62,331 nucleotides of DNA from Candidatus Dormiibacterota bacterium (GTDB lineage: Bacteria > Chloroflexota > Dormibacteria > Aeolococcales > Bog-877): positions 1-62,331 of the forward strand of contig DAHVDN010000013.1 of NCBI GenBank assembly GCA_027313505.1. Direction: 5' to 3'. Shown here one piece after another: positions 45,966 to 53,991 of this stretch. Position numbers and translations under genes: made by a program. Each line of letters begins with the position of its first letter. Positions within the stretch are counted from its first letter, which is position 1. The notes under the pieces are model-generated. The model was not told the DNA's origin. It saw only the letters and a list, made by a program, of their open reading frames with translations, and ran no database searches.

Positions 45966-46061
45966 TGGCGGGAGGCGAGGGGAACGATCCCTCCGGGGAC
46001 GCCTTACGCGCCCCCCATCGATTTTGAAGATCGAGGGGCCCACCTGGACCCATGCACTCCC
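45966..46061 (-). tRNA. selC: tRNA-Sec (anticodon UCA)
   Basis: A 96-base gene folding into a selenocysteine tRNA: 6-bp D stem with a 4-base loop (GGGTCC / GGGCCC), anticodon stem TCGAT/ATCGA with loop CTTCAAA (anticodon at 46025-46027), an 8-bp variable arm, T stem GAGGG/CCCTC, discriminator G and encoded CCA. Two oddities: the T loop is ATCGTTC instead of TTCRANN, and the acceptor pairs as GGGAG-(U)-GC with GCCTCCC, leaving one bulged U. A promoter places transcription start at its first base. The host also encodes SelA, SelB, SelD and a UGA-containing fdhA, so function is expected. Confidence 0.85.
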
Positions 46062-46067
46062 GCAGAC

Positions 46068-46094
46068 ATGTTAGGCGAATGCCGAGGAATTCAA
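46068..46094 (-). promoter_or_regulatory. Promoter of tRNA-Sec
   Basis: On the minus strand, TTGAAT (46094-46089), a 15-base spacer (16 if CTTGAA is used), then TAACAT (46073-46068). Six bases separate the -10 box from the first tRNA base. Confidence 0.5.
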
Positions 46095-46194
46095 GACGGT
46101 GCCAGAGCTTGAAATTAAGGTGGCCATTGGCGTACCGTGACTGGCAGGTCATGCCCGCAATCTGTCCACGTTCCCTTGAGGGCGATCCGACCAG

Positions 46195-47241
46195 ATGGTG
46201 ATGTCGCGCCGACTTCACGGCGTGGCCGTATGCCTCATCTCGGCTGCTCTCTGCCTGATGGCACTGGCGGGATGCGGCGGAGCCGCTGTTCATCTCGCCG
46301 CCCGGCGCAGACGAGAGGACCCGCATGACCACGCTGTCGCGCCCGCGCCGGAGGTCCAGCCAGTCTCGGCACCGACGGGTGGCCACTCCATTCCGGAAGC
46401 TCTGGTGTGGCGCAGTTCCAAGGAATTGACCATCGAGCATGGGTACCCACTCCGTTGCGGGATGTACCCGGGAGTGGGATACGCGGCAACCTTGGACCTT
46501 CCGCTTCCAGGGCGGACCTCCACACTTAACGTTCAGCTACCAACCTACAACGGCCCGGGACGCTACCGAATTGGAGGGCGAAACGGATCTGAGGGGTCGC
46601 AGTTAACCCTAACTGGAACTCCCGCGGCCGAGTCCGGCACGGTGACGGTGGGGGCCGGCGGGCTGAGCGGGACCATGGATGTCAAGTTTGGGCCCATCGG
46701 GGGCAGCCACCCAGCCCGATCGGACTCACTTTCCGGCACTTGGAGTTGTGCCGTACGCGGCGCTGGAGCGGGAGCCGCGGAGACGCCACCGAGCAGCAAT
46801 GCAAATGAGAGCCTGACGGTGAGCGGTGCTCTCGAAGGCCACGTGACTCGCGCGGCGATCCCCTCCTTCCAACTTCTGGGCGGAGCTCCGAACTGCTCCC
46901 CATATCAGGTGGGGGGGGCGTCGAGATTCAACTTGGCGATGGAGGTCAGCTTGCAAGCTCAGCCGTATATCCTTGATGTTCAGCTCCAGCAGTACCAGGG
47001 GGCCGGTATGTACTACCCCAGCTTCACCGCTCTCAGCCTTCCGATCGAGACCAGCTGGGCCACCGCCGAGTTGGTTCCCTACGGCCAGCAAGCTGCTCTG
47101 GGTCGAATCCCCAGCCCGATCTGGGCTGGCGTCGGGGGAGATTTTCACTTAGATCCAGGACTGTCCGCAGGGCTCATGTCGATTCGCTTCATGAATCGGT
47201 CCGGGAATTCCTTTATTGTCACAGGACCTTGGAACTGCTGA
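46195..47241 (+). CDS. Lipoprotein with an internally duplicated domain
   Basis: A 348-aa secreted protein. It has a basic start, a hydrophobic run and a lipobox LMALAGC (Cys27). Two related halves follow. In the first, LNVQLPTYNGPGRYRIGG lies near residues 112-129; in the second, LDVQLQQYQGAGMYYPSF lies in the C-terminal third. Each half contains a Cys pair that could form a disulfide. I do not recognise the family. It is the first gene right of tRNA-Sec and lies just upstream of a histidine kinase-regulator pair, possibly as an extracytoplasmic partner. Confidence 0.7.
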   Translation: MVMSRRLHGVAVCLISAALCLMALAGCGGAAVHLAARRRREDPHDHAVAPAPEVQPVSAPTGGHSIPEALVWRSSKELTIEHGYPLRCGMYPGVGYAATLDLPLPGRTSTLNVQLPTYNGPGRYRIGGRNGSEGSQLTLTGTPAAESGTVTVGAGGLSGTMDVKFGPIGGSHPARSDSLSGTWSCAVRGAGAGAAETPPSSNANESLTVSGALEGHVTRAAIPSFQLLGGAPNCSPYQVGGASRFNLAMEVSLQAQPYILDVQLQQYQGAGMYYPSFTALSLPIETSWATAELVPYGQQAALGRIPSPIWAGVGGDFHLDPGLSAGLMSIRFMNRSGNSFIVTGPWNC

Positions 47242-47360
47242 CTACCCCCCTGCGCGCTGGGCGGAGAAGCGCCGCGGCACAAGCGGTGAACGGTCCTGGT
47301 CGAACCGCGCCTGCGCTCGACCCGGTTCCATCGCCAATCGCGACCTATAATCCGAGGCCG

Positions 47361-49022
47361 ATGGACGACAAGGCGATGGTCGACCTGCTAGAGCGGGTGG
47401 GCAATCTGTTCACGTCCAGTCTGGACCTCAAGGTCAACATCGACTTCACCCTTAGGGCACTCTCACAGCTGGTCGAATGCGATTCCGAGACGGTGTTCCT
47501 GCTTGACGACGAGGAAACCAAGCTCACAGCCATGGTGACTTACCCATACACCGAGCAGGTGGCCAGTGTTGCCTCTTTTGGCTTGGGAGAGGGCATAGTC
47601 GGCTGGTCGGTTGCTGAACGAAAGGCGGTCAGGGTATCGGACGCCACCACGGACCCTCGGTTCAAGACACTCTCGTCCGGGACCACGCCCAAGAGCGTGA
47701 TGGTCATGCCCCTGGAGTCTCCCAACCGCGTGGTCGGCGCGCTGACCCTGGGGCGGAAGACCGTCAAGCCGTTCACCGACTTGGAGCAGGCGTTGGTCCG
47801 GGTCATCGCCAACCAGGCCGCGATCAGTGTCGACAACGCCTCGCTGCACGCATCGGCCCAGCGGCAGCTCCAGGAGATCGCTCTCCAGAAGCACGAGCTT
47901 GAGGTGGCCAACGCCCAAATCCGTGAGAACAGCCGACTGAAGAGCGAGTTCCTCGCCAACATGAGTCACGAGCTGAGAACACCGCTGAACTCGATCCTTG
48001 GCTTCAGCGAAATCCTAAAGGACAATTTGGCCGGCAAGATGAGCGCTCAGCAGGAGCAGGAGTGCCTTGAGAACATCCACTCCAGCGGTCGTCACCTGCT
48101 CAACCTCGTCAACGACGTGCTCGACCTCAGCAAGATCGAAGCGGGAAGGCTGGAGCTTCAATACGAGGAGTTCCAGCTCGGTACTTGCATCTCAGAGGTG
48201 CTGACGGTAGTGCGTCCGCTCGCGGAGCGGGCCGGGGTCTCGCTTTTGGTGGAAGTTGACAACGAGACCGCCCTGCTTCGGGCGGACAAGGGCAAGTTCA
48301 AGCAAATTCTCTACAACCTGCTATCCAACTCCATCAAGTTCACCCCGGACGGCGGGCAGGCGGTAGTGAAGACCAGGACAAAGCCTCGGGCCGGGCAGCT
48401 TCTGGTCCAAGTCAAGGACAGCGGAATTGGTATCGACCCGGACCACCACGGCCAGATCTTCAGTGAGTTCTTTCAGGTGCAGGCCTCCGCCGACCGCCAA
48501 TTCGAGGGAACGGGGCTGGGTCTGGCGTTGGTGAAGAGGCTGGTCGGTCTGCATGGGGGGACCATCAAGGTCGATAGCCAGCTAGGGCGAGGTGCCAACT
48601 TCACAGTTACCCTTCCACTGCGCGGGCTGCGGCCCGACGGTCAGATGCGAAACAGGATCTTGGTGATCGAGGACAATCCCTCCAGCTTGGAGTTGTCGAC
48701 GCTGGTTCTGCGCGGTCAAGGCTTTAAGGTGGACACTGCAACCGACGGCCAAGAGGGCTTGCAGAAGGCGAAGGCGCATCCTTACGACCTCATCCTGATG
48801 GACATACAACTTCCTGGCATCGATGGGCTCACGGTCACCCGCCTGCTAAAGGCGGACCCGCGGACCTCCCGAACGACGATAGTGGCACTCAGCGCAAGGG
48901 CTATGCTCGGCGACGAACGGGAGGCGATGGAGGCGGGCTGTTCCGGTTACATCACCAAGCCGATCGATGTGAAGAGTTTCCTGAACACGGTGACCGAATA
49001 CCTGGAGGCACAGGGCGCATGA
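47361..49022 (+). CDS. Hybrid sensor histidine kinase (GAF-HisKA-HATPase-REC)
   Basis: A 553-aa soluble kinase. Residues ~15-165 are a GAF sensor domain, ~165-200 a coiled coil, His203 lies in NMSHELRTPLN, and the HATPase domain (~300-420) has NLLSNSIKF, DSGIGID and GTGLGLALV. The C-terminal receiver has phosphoacceptor Asp481 (LMDIQLPGIDG). No membrane segment, so it senses a cytoplasmic signal. A TATAAT lies 11 bases before the ATG, hinting at a very short leader. The stop overlaps the response-regulator start. Confidence 0.9.
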   Translation: MDDKAMVDLLERVGNLFTSSLDLKVNIDFTLRALSQLVECDSETVFLLDDEETKLTAMVTYPYTEQVASVASFGLGEGIVGWSVAERKAVRVSDATTDPRFKTLSSGTTPKSVMVMPLESPNRVVGALTLGRKTVKPFTDLEQALVRVIANQAAISVDNASLHASAQRQLQEIALQKHELEVANAQIRENSRLKSEFLANMSHELRTPLNSILGFSEILKDNLAGKMSAQQEQECLENIHSSGRHLLNLVNDVLDLSKIEAGRLELQYEEFQLGTCISEVLTVVRPLAERAGVSLLVEVDNETALLRADKGKFKQILYNLLSNSIKFTPDGGQAVVKTRTKPRAGQLLVQVKDSGIGIDPDHHGQIFSEFFQVQASADRQFEGTGLGLALVKRLVGLHGGTIKVDSQLGRGANFTVTLPLRGLRPDGQMRNRILVIEDNPSSLELSTLVLRGQGFKVDTATDGQEGLQKAKAHPYDLILMDIQLPGIDGLTVTRLLKADPRTSRTTIVALSARAMLGDEREAMEAGCSGYITKPIDVKSFLNTVTEYLEAQGA

Positions 49023-49717
49023 GCGGCGGCAATAAGACCATCCTCACAGTTGAGGACGACCCGGCCACACGGGAAATCATCCGGCTGGCTTGCGAGCCTC
49101 AGCATTACAACGTCCTGGAGGCGGAGACCGGCCCAGAGGGTCTCGAATCAGTCCAGCACAACTCCCCAGACTTGGTGCTGCTGGACATCAACCTGCCGGG
49201 TATGAGCGGGCTCGATGTCTGCCGGAAGCTGCGGGCCGATGGGCACAAGATTCCCATCATCATGCTGACCGCCAAGAGCGACACCATCGACGTGGTTGTG
49301 GGGCTGGAGCTCGGGGCAGACGACTATGTGGTCAAGCCCTTCGAGGTGCGGGAGTTAGTGGCTAGGATCGGCGCCCACTTGAGACGGTCCGAATCAGTTC
49401 CAGGCGACCCGATCAAGGAAAAATTCGAGTTCCCTGGGCTCAGCATCGACCTCCGGCGTAGACAGGTTTATCACGATGACCAGGAGGTGCAGCTCACCCT
49501 TACCGAATTCAATCTGCTGGCGCTGCTGGCGAGCAGGCCTGGACAGGTGATGAGTCGGGCGGAACTGCTGCGCAGAGTCTGGGGGTACGAGGTGGAGATC
49601 GAGACGCGCACCGTCGACGCGCACGTGTATCGCCTGCGGCGCAAGATCGAACCCAGCGCCGAGCACCCCACCTACATCCACTCGGTGCCCGGCATCGGGT
49701 ACCGCTTCGCGGGGTAG
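49019..49717 (+). CDS. OmpR/PhoB-family response regulator
   Basis: A 232-aa regulator with receiver domain 1-120 (Asp56 in LLDINLPGMSG; Lys in VVKPFE) and a C-terminal winged helix (~135-230, ending GIGYRFAG). It overlaps the kinase gene by 4 bp and is surely its output partner. The kinase receiver and this receiver may form a branched phosphorelay. Target genes are not evident. Confidence 0.92.
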   Translation: MSGGNKTILTVEDDPATREIIRLACEPQHYNVLEAETGPEGLESVQHNSPDLVLLDINLPGMSGLDVCRKLRADGHKIPIIMLTAKSDTIDVVVGLELGADDYVVKPFEVRELVARIGAHLRRSESVPGDPIKEKFEFPGLSIDLRRRQVYHDDQEVQLTLTEFNLLALLASRPGQVMSRAELLRRVWGYEVEIETRTVDAHVYRLRRKIEPSAEHPTYIHSVPGIGYRFAG

Positions 49718-51205
49718 CCACCGACCGATCCTGCTGTTAGAGACTCAGAATCTGGCCGAACGCCCGGGCGACAATGGATTCTTAAGCTCCAGCGGCGCCC
49801 GCAACAAGATGACCACCTATACCTGGGGCTCCTTATTGGTGAGATCTCCCAGCGGATTGTCGGCCGCAACCCGGTCGGTCAGGTGATTGGGTGGCTTTCA
49901 ACCTCGAGTGAGCCCCACCCGGGGTCAGCTGAAGGTGTTTACGGCGCCACGCCCGCCGATAGGGCCACTGCCCGAAGGCGACCAGCCAGGCACGGTCACC
50001 CGGCAATTGTCAGGTCCAATGCGGCTGGTTCGACCAGAGCCCTCCTGGCCAGCGGCGACTCCCAGCTCGCTGGCTCCACACCACCCCGATCACACCGGTA
50101 CGAGGTCAAGCTAGGGTGTGCGGTGCCGCGAAGGCAAAGGAGCCACCCTCCCCGAGCCCTCTCGGAGTCTTCAGCGACAACTGGCAACGCGGTAAACGGG
50201 CTCCGGGATGGGAAGTCGTCCCCAGAACGCGCGTCGCGCGTATCGGGTGCGGCGACCAGAGGATCTGTTCGGTCGGGGCCGAGGCCGATCCCTTCTAGTC
50301 CCCGGTTCGACCGACGCCGACCTGGCGGGGGACAGACGTCTGGCTGGTCGGACTCCGAGGATGCGCGGTGCCGGCAACTCCCCAGCGAATAATTCCGCGC
50401 GCTGGGGGCAGCAGCCCCGCGCTGACTTTGGGCCGGAGCGGAACCCTGAGCGCTCCAACCGATGGGTCGCTCATCAGTCGCCGTTGGGGTCAGGGCGTAC
50501 CTGGAGACGGCCAGGGTCAATTGCCCGGCGCGGATCATGGATGGGAGCGCCGGCGCCGGCAGCTGAGCGATCGAGGTCCGGAATCCGCCATTCACCAATC
50601 GCGGGTGGCTCGTCAGATGGGCCTTGGTCCCGCTCGCATTGGGTTACCTCATGTGGTGCAACCATCGTCGAGGCACGGCCTTGTCAGCGTTTCGGACGGT
50701 TGCAACACGAGTGGCCCGGGCAGATCGGCCCCAAGCGGCAGGCGAACCCTGTGCATCCGAACGCAGATCTCTTGGGGGTTGGACCTGGTCCCTAAACCCG
50801 ACTCGCCGGAGCCGTCACCCTCTGCTCGATCCCCGATTTGCACTTCGGCAAGTGGCCAGACCCGCTGGGACTACTGGGTTTCTGCCTTCTTCCTCGCAGC
50901 GTCGATCGATCATCGGCGCACGTCGCGGAAGACGAGCCAGCCGGCATCCCTCGAAGCAGATGTCCAGGTCGACTGGGGCTCACCAAGCCGCATCCGGGGC
51001 ACCGGGGTGCTGGACATCGGCCGAGTGGCGACCTGGATCAGCGATCTGAGGCTGGAGACCCGATCCAACCCCTCCGAAAGGGCCACGAAAGGAGCGCCCG
51101 AATCTGGCCCTGAAGTTGCTCAACCCCGCTTCTCGATCGCGGGACTCGTTGTGGCCAAGCTGTTGGCGCAGTGGGCCAACGGCATTGTGGACCGGGGACT
51201 CGAAG
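49718..51205. other. 1.5-kb stretch with no convincing gene
   Basis: Open frames of up to ~280 codons overlap on both strands, but all have compositions expected of GC-rich noncoding DNA (runs of Pro, Arg, Gly, Ser), no domain I recognise and no good start sites. No tRNA or known RNA was seen. It may be a decayed gene region, or it may hold an unrecognised RNA or protein. Confidence 0.5.
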
Positions 51206-52174
51206 TCAGTAGATAAAGCCGACGAACCCATCCTGGCCCGGCGCCATGGTCCTCGTGTCCAGTACGCCTAGCCCATATACGTTCATCTCGCTCTGCTGCC
51301 AGCTCCCGTTAGGAAGTACCTGGGTGACGAACGCCACATGACCGTAGTAGGTGCCGCCATAGACCGCAATCGCTCCGACGACTGGGACCTGCCCCTCGGG
51401 CTGGCCATAGCGCTGCGCAGCGGACCACCATTGGATCGCGTTGCCGCTCCAGGGGACGTAGCGCTGGCTCGCCACCCAGTAGGTGCATTGACCCCATGGG
51501 AAGGGGTTGGTCGCGGTGGGTTTGGACGGAACAACCTCCGGGAATCCCGGACCCGTCGGGACAAAGTCTGCCGAGGGCAGGGACGACGGTGAGACCGCCT
51601 TGGGCATGAGTAGAAAGCTGTTGGGAGTCAGGGGGCCGAGGGTGCTGAGGTTGTTGTAGTTCAGAACGACGCCAGTTCTGACCCGGAAGCGCGCAGCGAA
51701 GGAGGTGAGGGTTTCCCCGGGCATCACCCGGACAAGAACGGTTGGCCCAGGTGGTGGGACCAGCAGGGTCTGGCCCTGCTTGATCACTTTACCCGCGTCG
51801 ATCCCGTTTGCCCAGGCCAACTCCTGGCCGGTCGTCCGGTAGCGAGCGGCGAGCAACGCGAGGGTGGACGAACTGGGCGCGGTCACCAGCGGGGCCGGTA
51901 GGACCGGGATGCTCCCCGGGACGGCGGCTGGTTTGTCGTAGTACTGGCCAGCCTGAAAAGAAGCTGGCGCAGGCCAGTAGCCCGCCGACTGGGCCGCCGC
52001 CTGAATTCCTGCCGGCGCTCCCGAGAGGAAGCCGACCAGGAGGAGTCCACAGGCGACCAGGACCACGGTGGCATGTGTCAGACGCAGATTCGGACGCGGC
52101 AAGTAGCTTCTCCCCAAGCTCCCTGCGGAATTGACAGCCGCCTCAACTCCCTCGCGACGGCTGATTGCGGCCAC
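51206..52174 (-). CDS. Secreted LysM-CHAP peptidoglycan hydrolase
   Basis: A 322-aa exported protein. One N-terminal membrane/signal segment (~35-58) is followed by two LysM-like repeats (about 105-140 and 145-190), a linker and a CHAP amidase/endopeptidase domain with Cys in PWGQCTYWVASQR and His in YYGHVAFV. It probably cleaves cell-wall peptides during growth or division. It is divergent from the hotdog dehydratase genes. Confidence 0.88.
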   Translation of the reverse strand: MAAISRREGVEAAVNSAGSLGRSYLPRPNLRLTHATVVLVACGLLLVGFLSGAPAGIQAAAQSAGYWPAPASFQAGQYYDKPAAVPGSIPVLPAPLVTAPSSSTLALLAARYRTTGQELAWANGIDAGKVIKQGQTLLVPPPGPTVLVRVMPGETLTSFAARFRVRTGVVLNYNNLSTLGPLTPNSFLLMPKAVSPSSLPSADFVPTGPGFPEVVPSKPTATNPFPWGQCTYWVASQRYVPWSGNAIQWWSAAQRYGQPEGQVPVVGAIAVYGGTYYGHVAFVTQVLPNGSWQQSEMNVYGLGVLDTRTMAPGQDGFVGFIY

Positions 52175-52281
52175 CCTATCAGAGGGCGGTCCGAGGTGTC
52201 AAAGAGAGGAACTGCCTTCGCCCGGCGCCCGCCGCCAAAGACCCGTCATGCCGACCTGTCCGACGCTTATCCTGGAACCAG

Positions 52282-52695
52282 ATGGCCTTCAATGCAGGCT
52301 GCCTGGGCAGGACCTACGCAGCAGACTGGCAGGAGCTGGACCACCAGCGTCACACCGCATACCTTCTCGCGGTGGCCGGTGAGGAGCAGAGCTTCGAGCC
52401 CGCGCGCCCGCTTGCATGCTTCGCATCTGTTTATCTGCTTTGGCCGATCGTACCCATGGTTTTCTCGGATCCGGAGATTGGCCTCGACCTGCCCCGGCTT
52501 CTCCACGGCGAGCAGGAATTCTGGTTCGACCGGCCGATGACCTTCGGGGAGCGGATCAGGCCGACGGGAACCATCTCCCGAGCAGAGGAGGGACGGGGAA
52601 TGGTTTTTTTGGAGCTCACCTGCCACGGTGCAGACGGTGCCGGTGTAGCCGTCGCGCACTCCCGTAGCCTGTTTCTGGTTCGAGGACGCCAGTGA
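52282..52695 (+). CDS. MaoC-like N-terminal (hotdog) dehydratase subunit
   Basis: A 137-aa hotdog-fold protein resembling the HadA/HadC-type subunit of (R)-hydroxyacyl dehydratases. It lacks the catalytic Asp-His of MaoC and would pair with the next gene. The ATG at 52282 begins MAFNAGCLGRTY, typical of the family. The stop overlaps the next start (GTGA). Confidence 0.72.
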   Translation: MAFNAGCLGRTYAADWQELDHQRHTAYLLAVAGEEQSFEPARPLACFASVYLLWPIVPMVFSDPEIGLDLPRLLHGEQEFWFDRPMTFGERIRPTGTISRAEEGRGMVFLELTCHGADGAGVAVAHSRSLFLVRGRQ

Positions 52696-53129
52696 GCGCG
52701 GAATCAGTGCTGGTGAGCTTCCCGCCGCCGGACGCGGTAACTCCCCCGCCGCTGCGGCAGCACCTGACCCAGGCGCGGATCGATGAGTACGCTGAGGCCT
52801 CGGGCGACCACAACCCCATTCACCTGGATGCGGACTTCGCCAGGGCGGCAGGGCTCCCATCCACAATCGCCCATGGACTGCTCTCCTTGGGGGCAGCCTG
52901 TGCCCAAGTGGAGCGCTGGGCCCAGGGACAAGCTTGGACGTCCCGGGTGAGCTGCCGTTTCTCCGCCCCACTCCCATCGGGCCAGACCTTAACCGGGAAT
53001 CCCACGGTCGTGCAGGTCGGGGGCGCCTCGGCAACGGTAGAGCTGGAGGCGTTGGCCGACTCGGGCGACCGAGTGCTGAGCCGAGCCAGCGTTGAACTGC
53101 GCGCTCTCCCGCCGCAAGGGGTGGCCTAG
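52692..53129 (+). CDS. MaoC-family (R)-specific hydratase/dehydratase
   Basis: A 145-aa hotdog protein with the hydratase-2 motif: Asp and His in ASGDHNPIHLD and the STIAHGLLSLG helix. With the preceding gene it forms a HadAB-like heterodimer acting on 3-hydroxyacyl thioesters in fatty-acid metabolism. Its stop shares bases with the stop of the convergent lipoprotein gene. Confidence 0.85.
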   Translation: MSAESVLVSFPPPDAVTPPPLRQHLTQARIDEYAEASGDHNPIHLDADFARAAGLPSTIAHGLLSLGAACAQVERWAQGQAWTSRVSCRFSAPLPSGQTLTGNPTVVQVGGASATVELEALADSGDRVLSRASVELRALPPQGVA

Positions 53130-53887
53130 GAGCGCGGTCCGGACCCAAAGCCGGCCCCGAGCCCCGCGATAACGTCGAGGAGGCTTACTGACCCATGAGG
53201 GGCGGTTACGTTGAAGTTCTGGTTGTAGTCTGACAACGCCAGGTAGTCCTTTCCCTGTCCGACGACTCGCACCGGGTACGGAGCCCCACTGGTAGCGACG
53301 TAGACCACGCTGGCGGTGCTGCCCGTACCCTCGGAAACGTGGATGACGGCCTGACCACCTGAGGTTCCGCTGGTCCCACGCTTGGCGCCAGCCTCCCCTT
53401 TCAGAATCGCCTGGGCCTCCTGGCGAGCCGACGTCAGCGACGCCAATCCAGTTGTGAGTTGTTTGGCCAGCGGGTTGTTTGCAGGAATCGAGACCCAGCG
53501 GTTGGCGAGGAGTGACTGCAGGGCGCCTCCGTCAATCCCCTGCCAAAGCGTCTTGCTCTTGATGTAGTCCGTTCCACGGATCTCGTCCAGCTGGAAGGTC
53601 AGGGTGCCGAGGGTGAAGGTACCCGCTCCCACCGCGGCTCCGGCAACGTCGAAGGTGAAGGAGCCGGAACTTCCGGAGATGGGCACGACCCCTTCCAGCC
53701 TGTATGACTTGGCGGTCTGCAGCGCGGCGGCGGTGTCCTTGATGATCTGGGGTCCCGACTTGGTAGCCTCGCCGTTCTGTCCACAGGCCGCAAGTAGCAG
53801 ACCCGCCGAAAAGGTTGCCAAGGCCATCAGCGGTAGGTTGATTGCTTTCAGACCCATTCGACTAGTCGCTCGCACGTTCGTCACCAT
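53126..53887 (-). CDS. Lipoprotein, LppX/LprG-like fold candidate
   Basis: A 253-aa lipoprotein with lipobox LLLAACG (Cys35). The mature part is dominated by beta-strand segments around a helix: KDTAAALQTAKSYRLEGVV, SFTFDVAG and DEIRGTDYIKSKTLW. This is the pattern of the LolA-like/LppX-LprAFG lipid-carrier family. GGGAGAG precedes the ATG at 53887. The substrate is unknown; a lipid or glycolipid is inferred from the family. Confidence 0.72.
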   Translation of the reverse strand: MVTNVRATSRMGLKAINLPLMALATFSAGLLLAACGQNGEATKSGPQIIKDTAAALQTAKSYRLEGVVPISGSSGSFTFDVAGAAVGAGTFTLGTLTFQLDEIRGTDYIKSKTLWQGIDGGALQSLLANRWVSIPANNPLAKQLTTGLASLTSARQEAQAILKGEAGAKRGTSGTSGGQAVIHVSEGTGSTASVVYVATSGAPYPVRVVGQGKDYLALSDYNQNFNVTAPHGSVSLLDVIAGLGAGFGSGPRS

Positions 53888-53991
53888 CGCTCTCCCGGAA
53901 CTCATGCCCGTGGCGCGTCGAACCCCCTGGCCGATGCCACCAGTGCGGACGGGTCTGCCGACTATCTGGGCGGCTACACTCGAGTGCCAGT

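Larger units (their letters stand above)
39512..46029. mobile_element. Integrative genomic island inserted in selC (about 6.5 kb)
   Basis: Bounded by a direct repeat of the 3' part of tRNA-Sec (39512-39576 and 45966-46029). It contains a tyrosine integrase, an AbiE-type toxin-antitoxin pair, a glycosyltransferase and a second SIMPL gene. The complete tRNA is at the right end, regenerated by the incoming attachment site, as in other tRNA-targeting elements. No replication or conjugation genes are present, so it is either a satellite-like element or a remnant. The crossover point appears to be the anticodon loop. Confidence 0.75.
44791..46029. repeat. Long diverged direct repeat, copy 2
   Basis: Counterpart of 38290-39576. 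It lies between the integrase and the anticodon loop of the complete tRNA-Sec. Confidence 0.85.

Noticed and set aside
50020-50050. T-arm-like GGTTCGACC suggesting a tRNA
   Set aside because: The loop is too short and no acceptor or anticodon arm can be placed around it.
50368-51216. 282-codon frame in the empty region
   Set aside because: No recognisable domain, poor start context and overlap with other equally long frames; kept only as part of the unexplained region.
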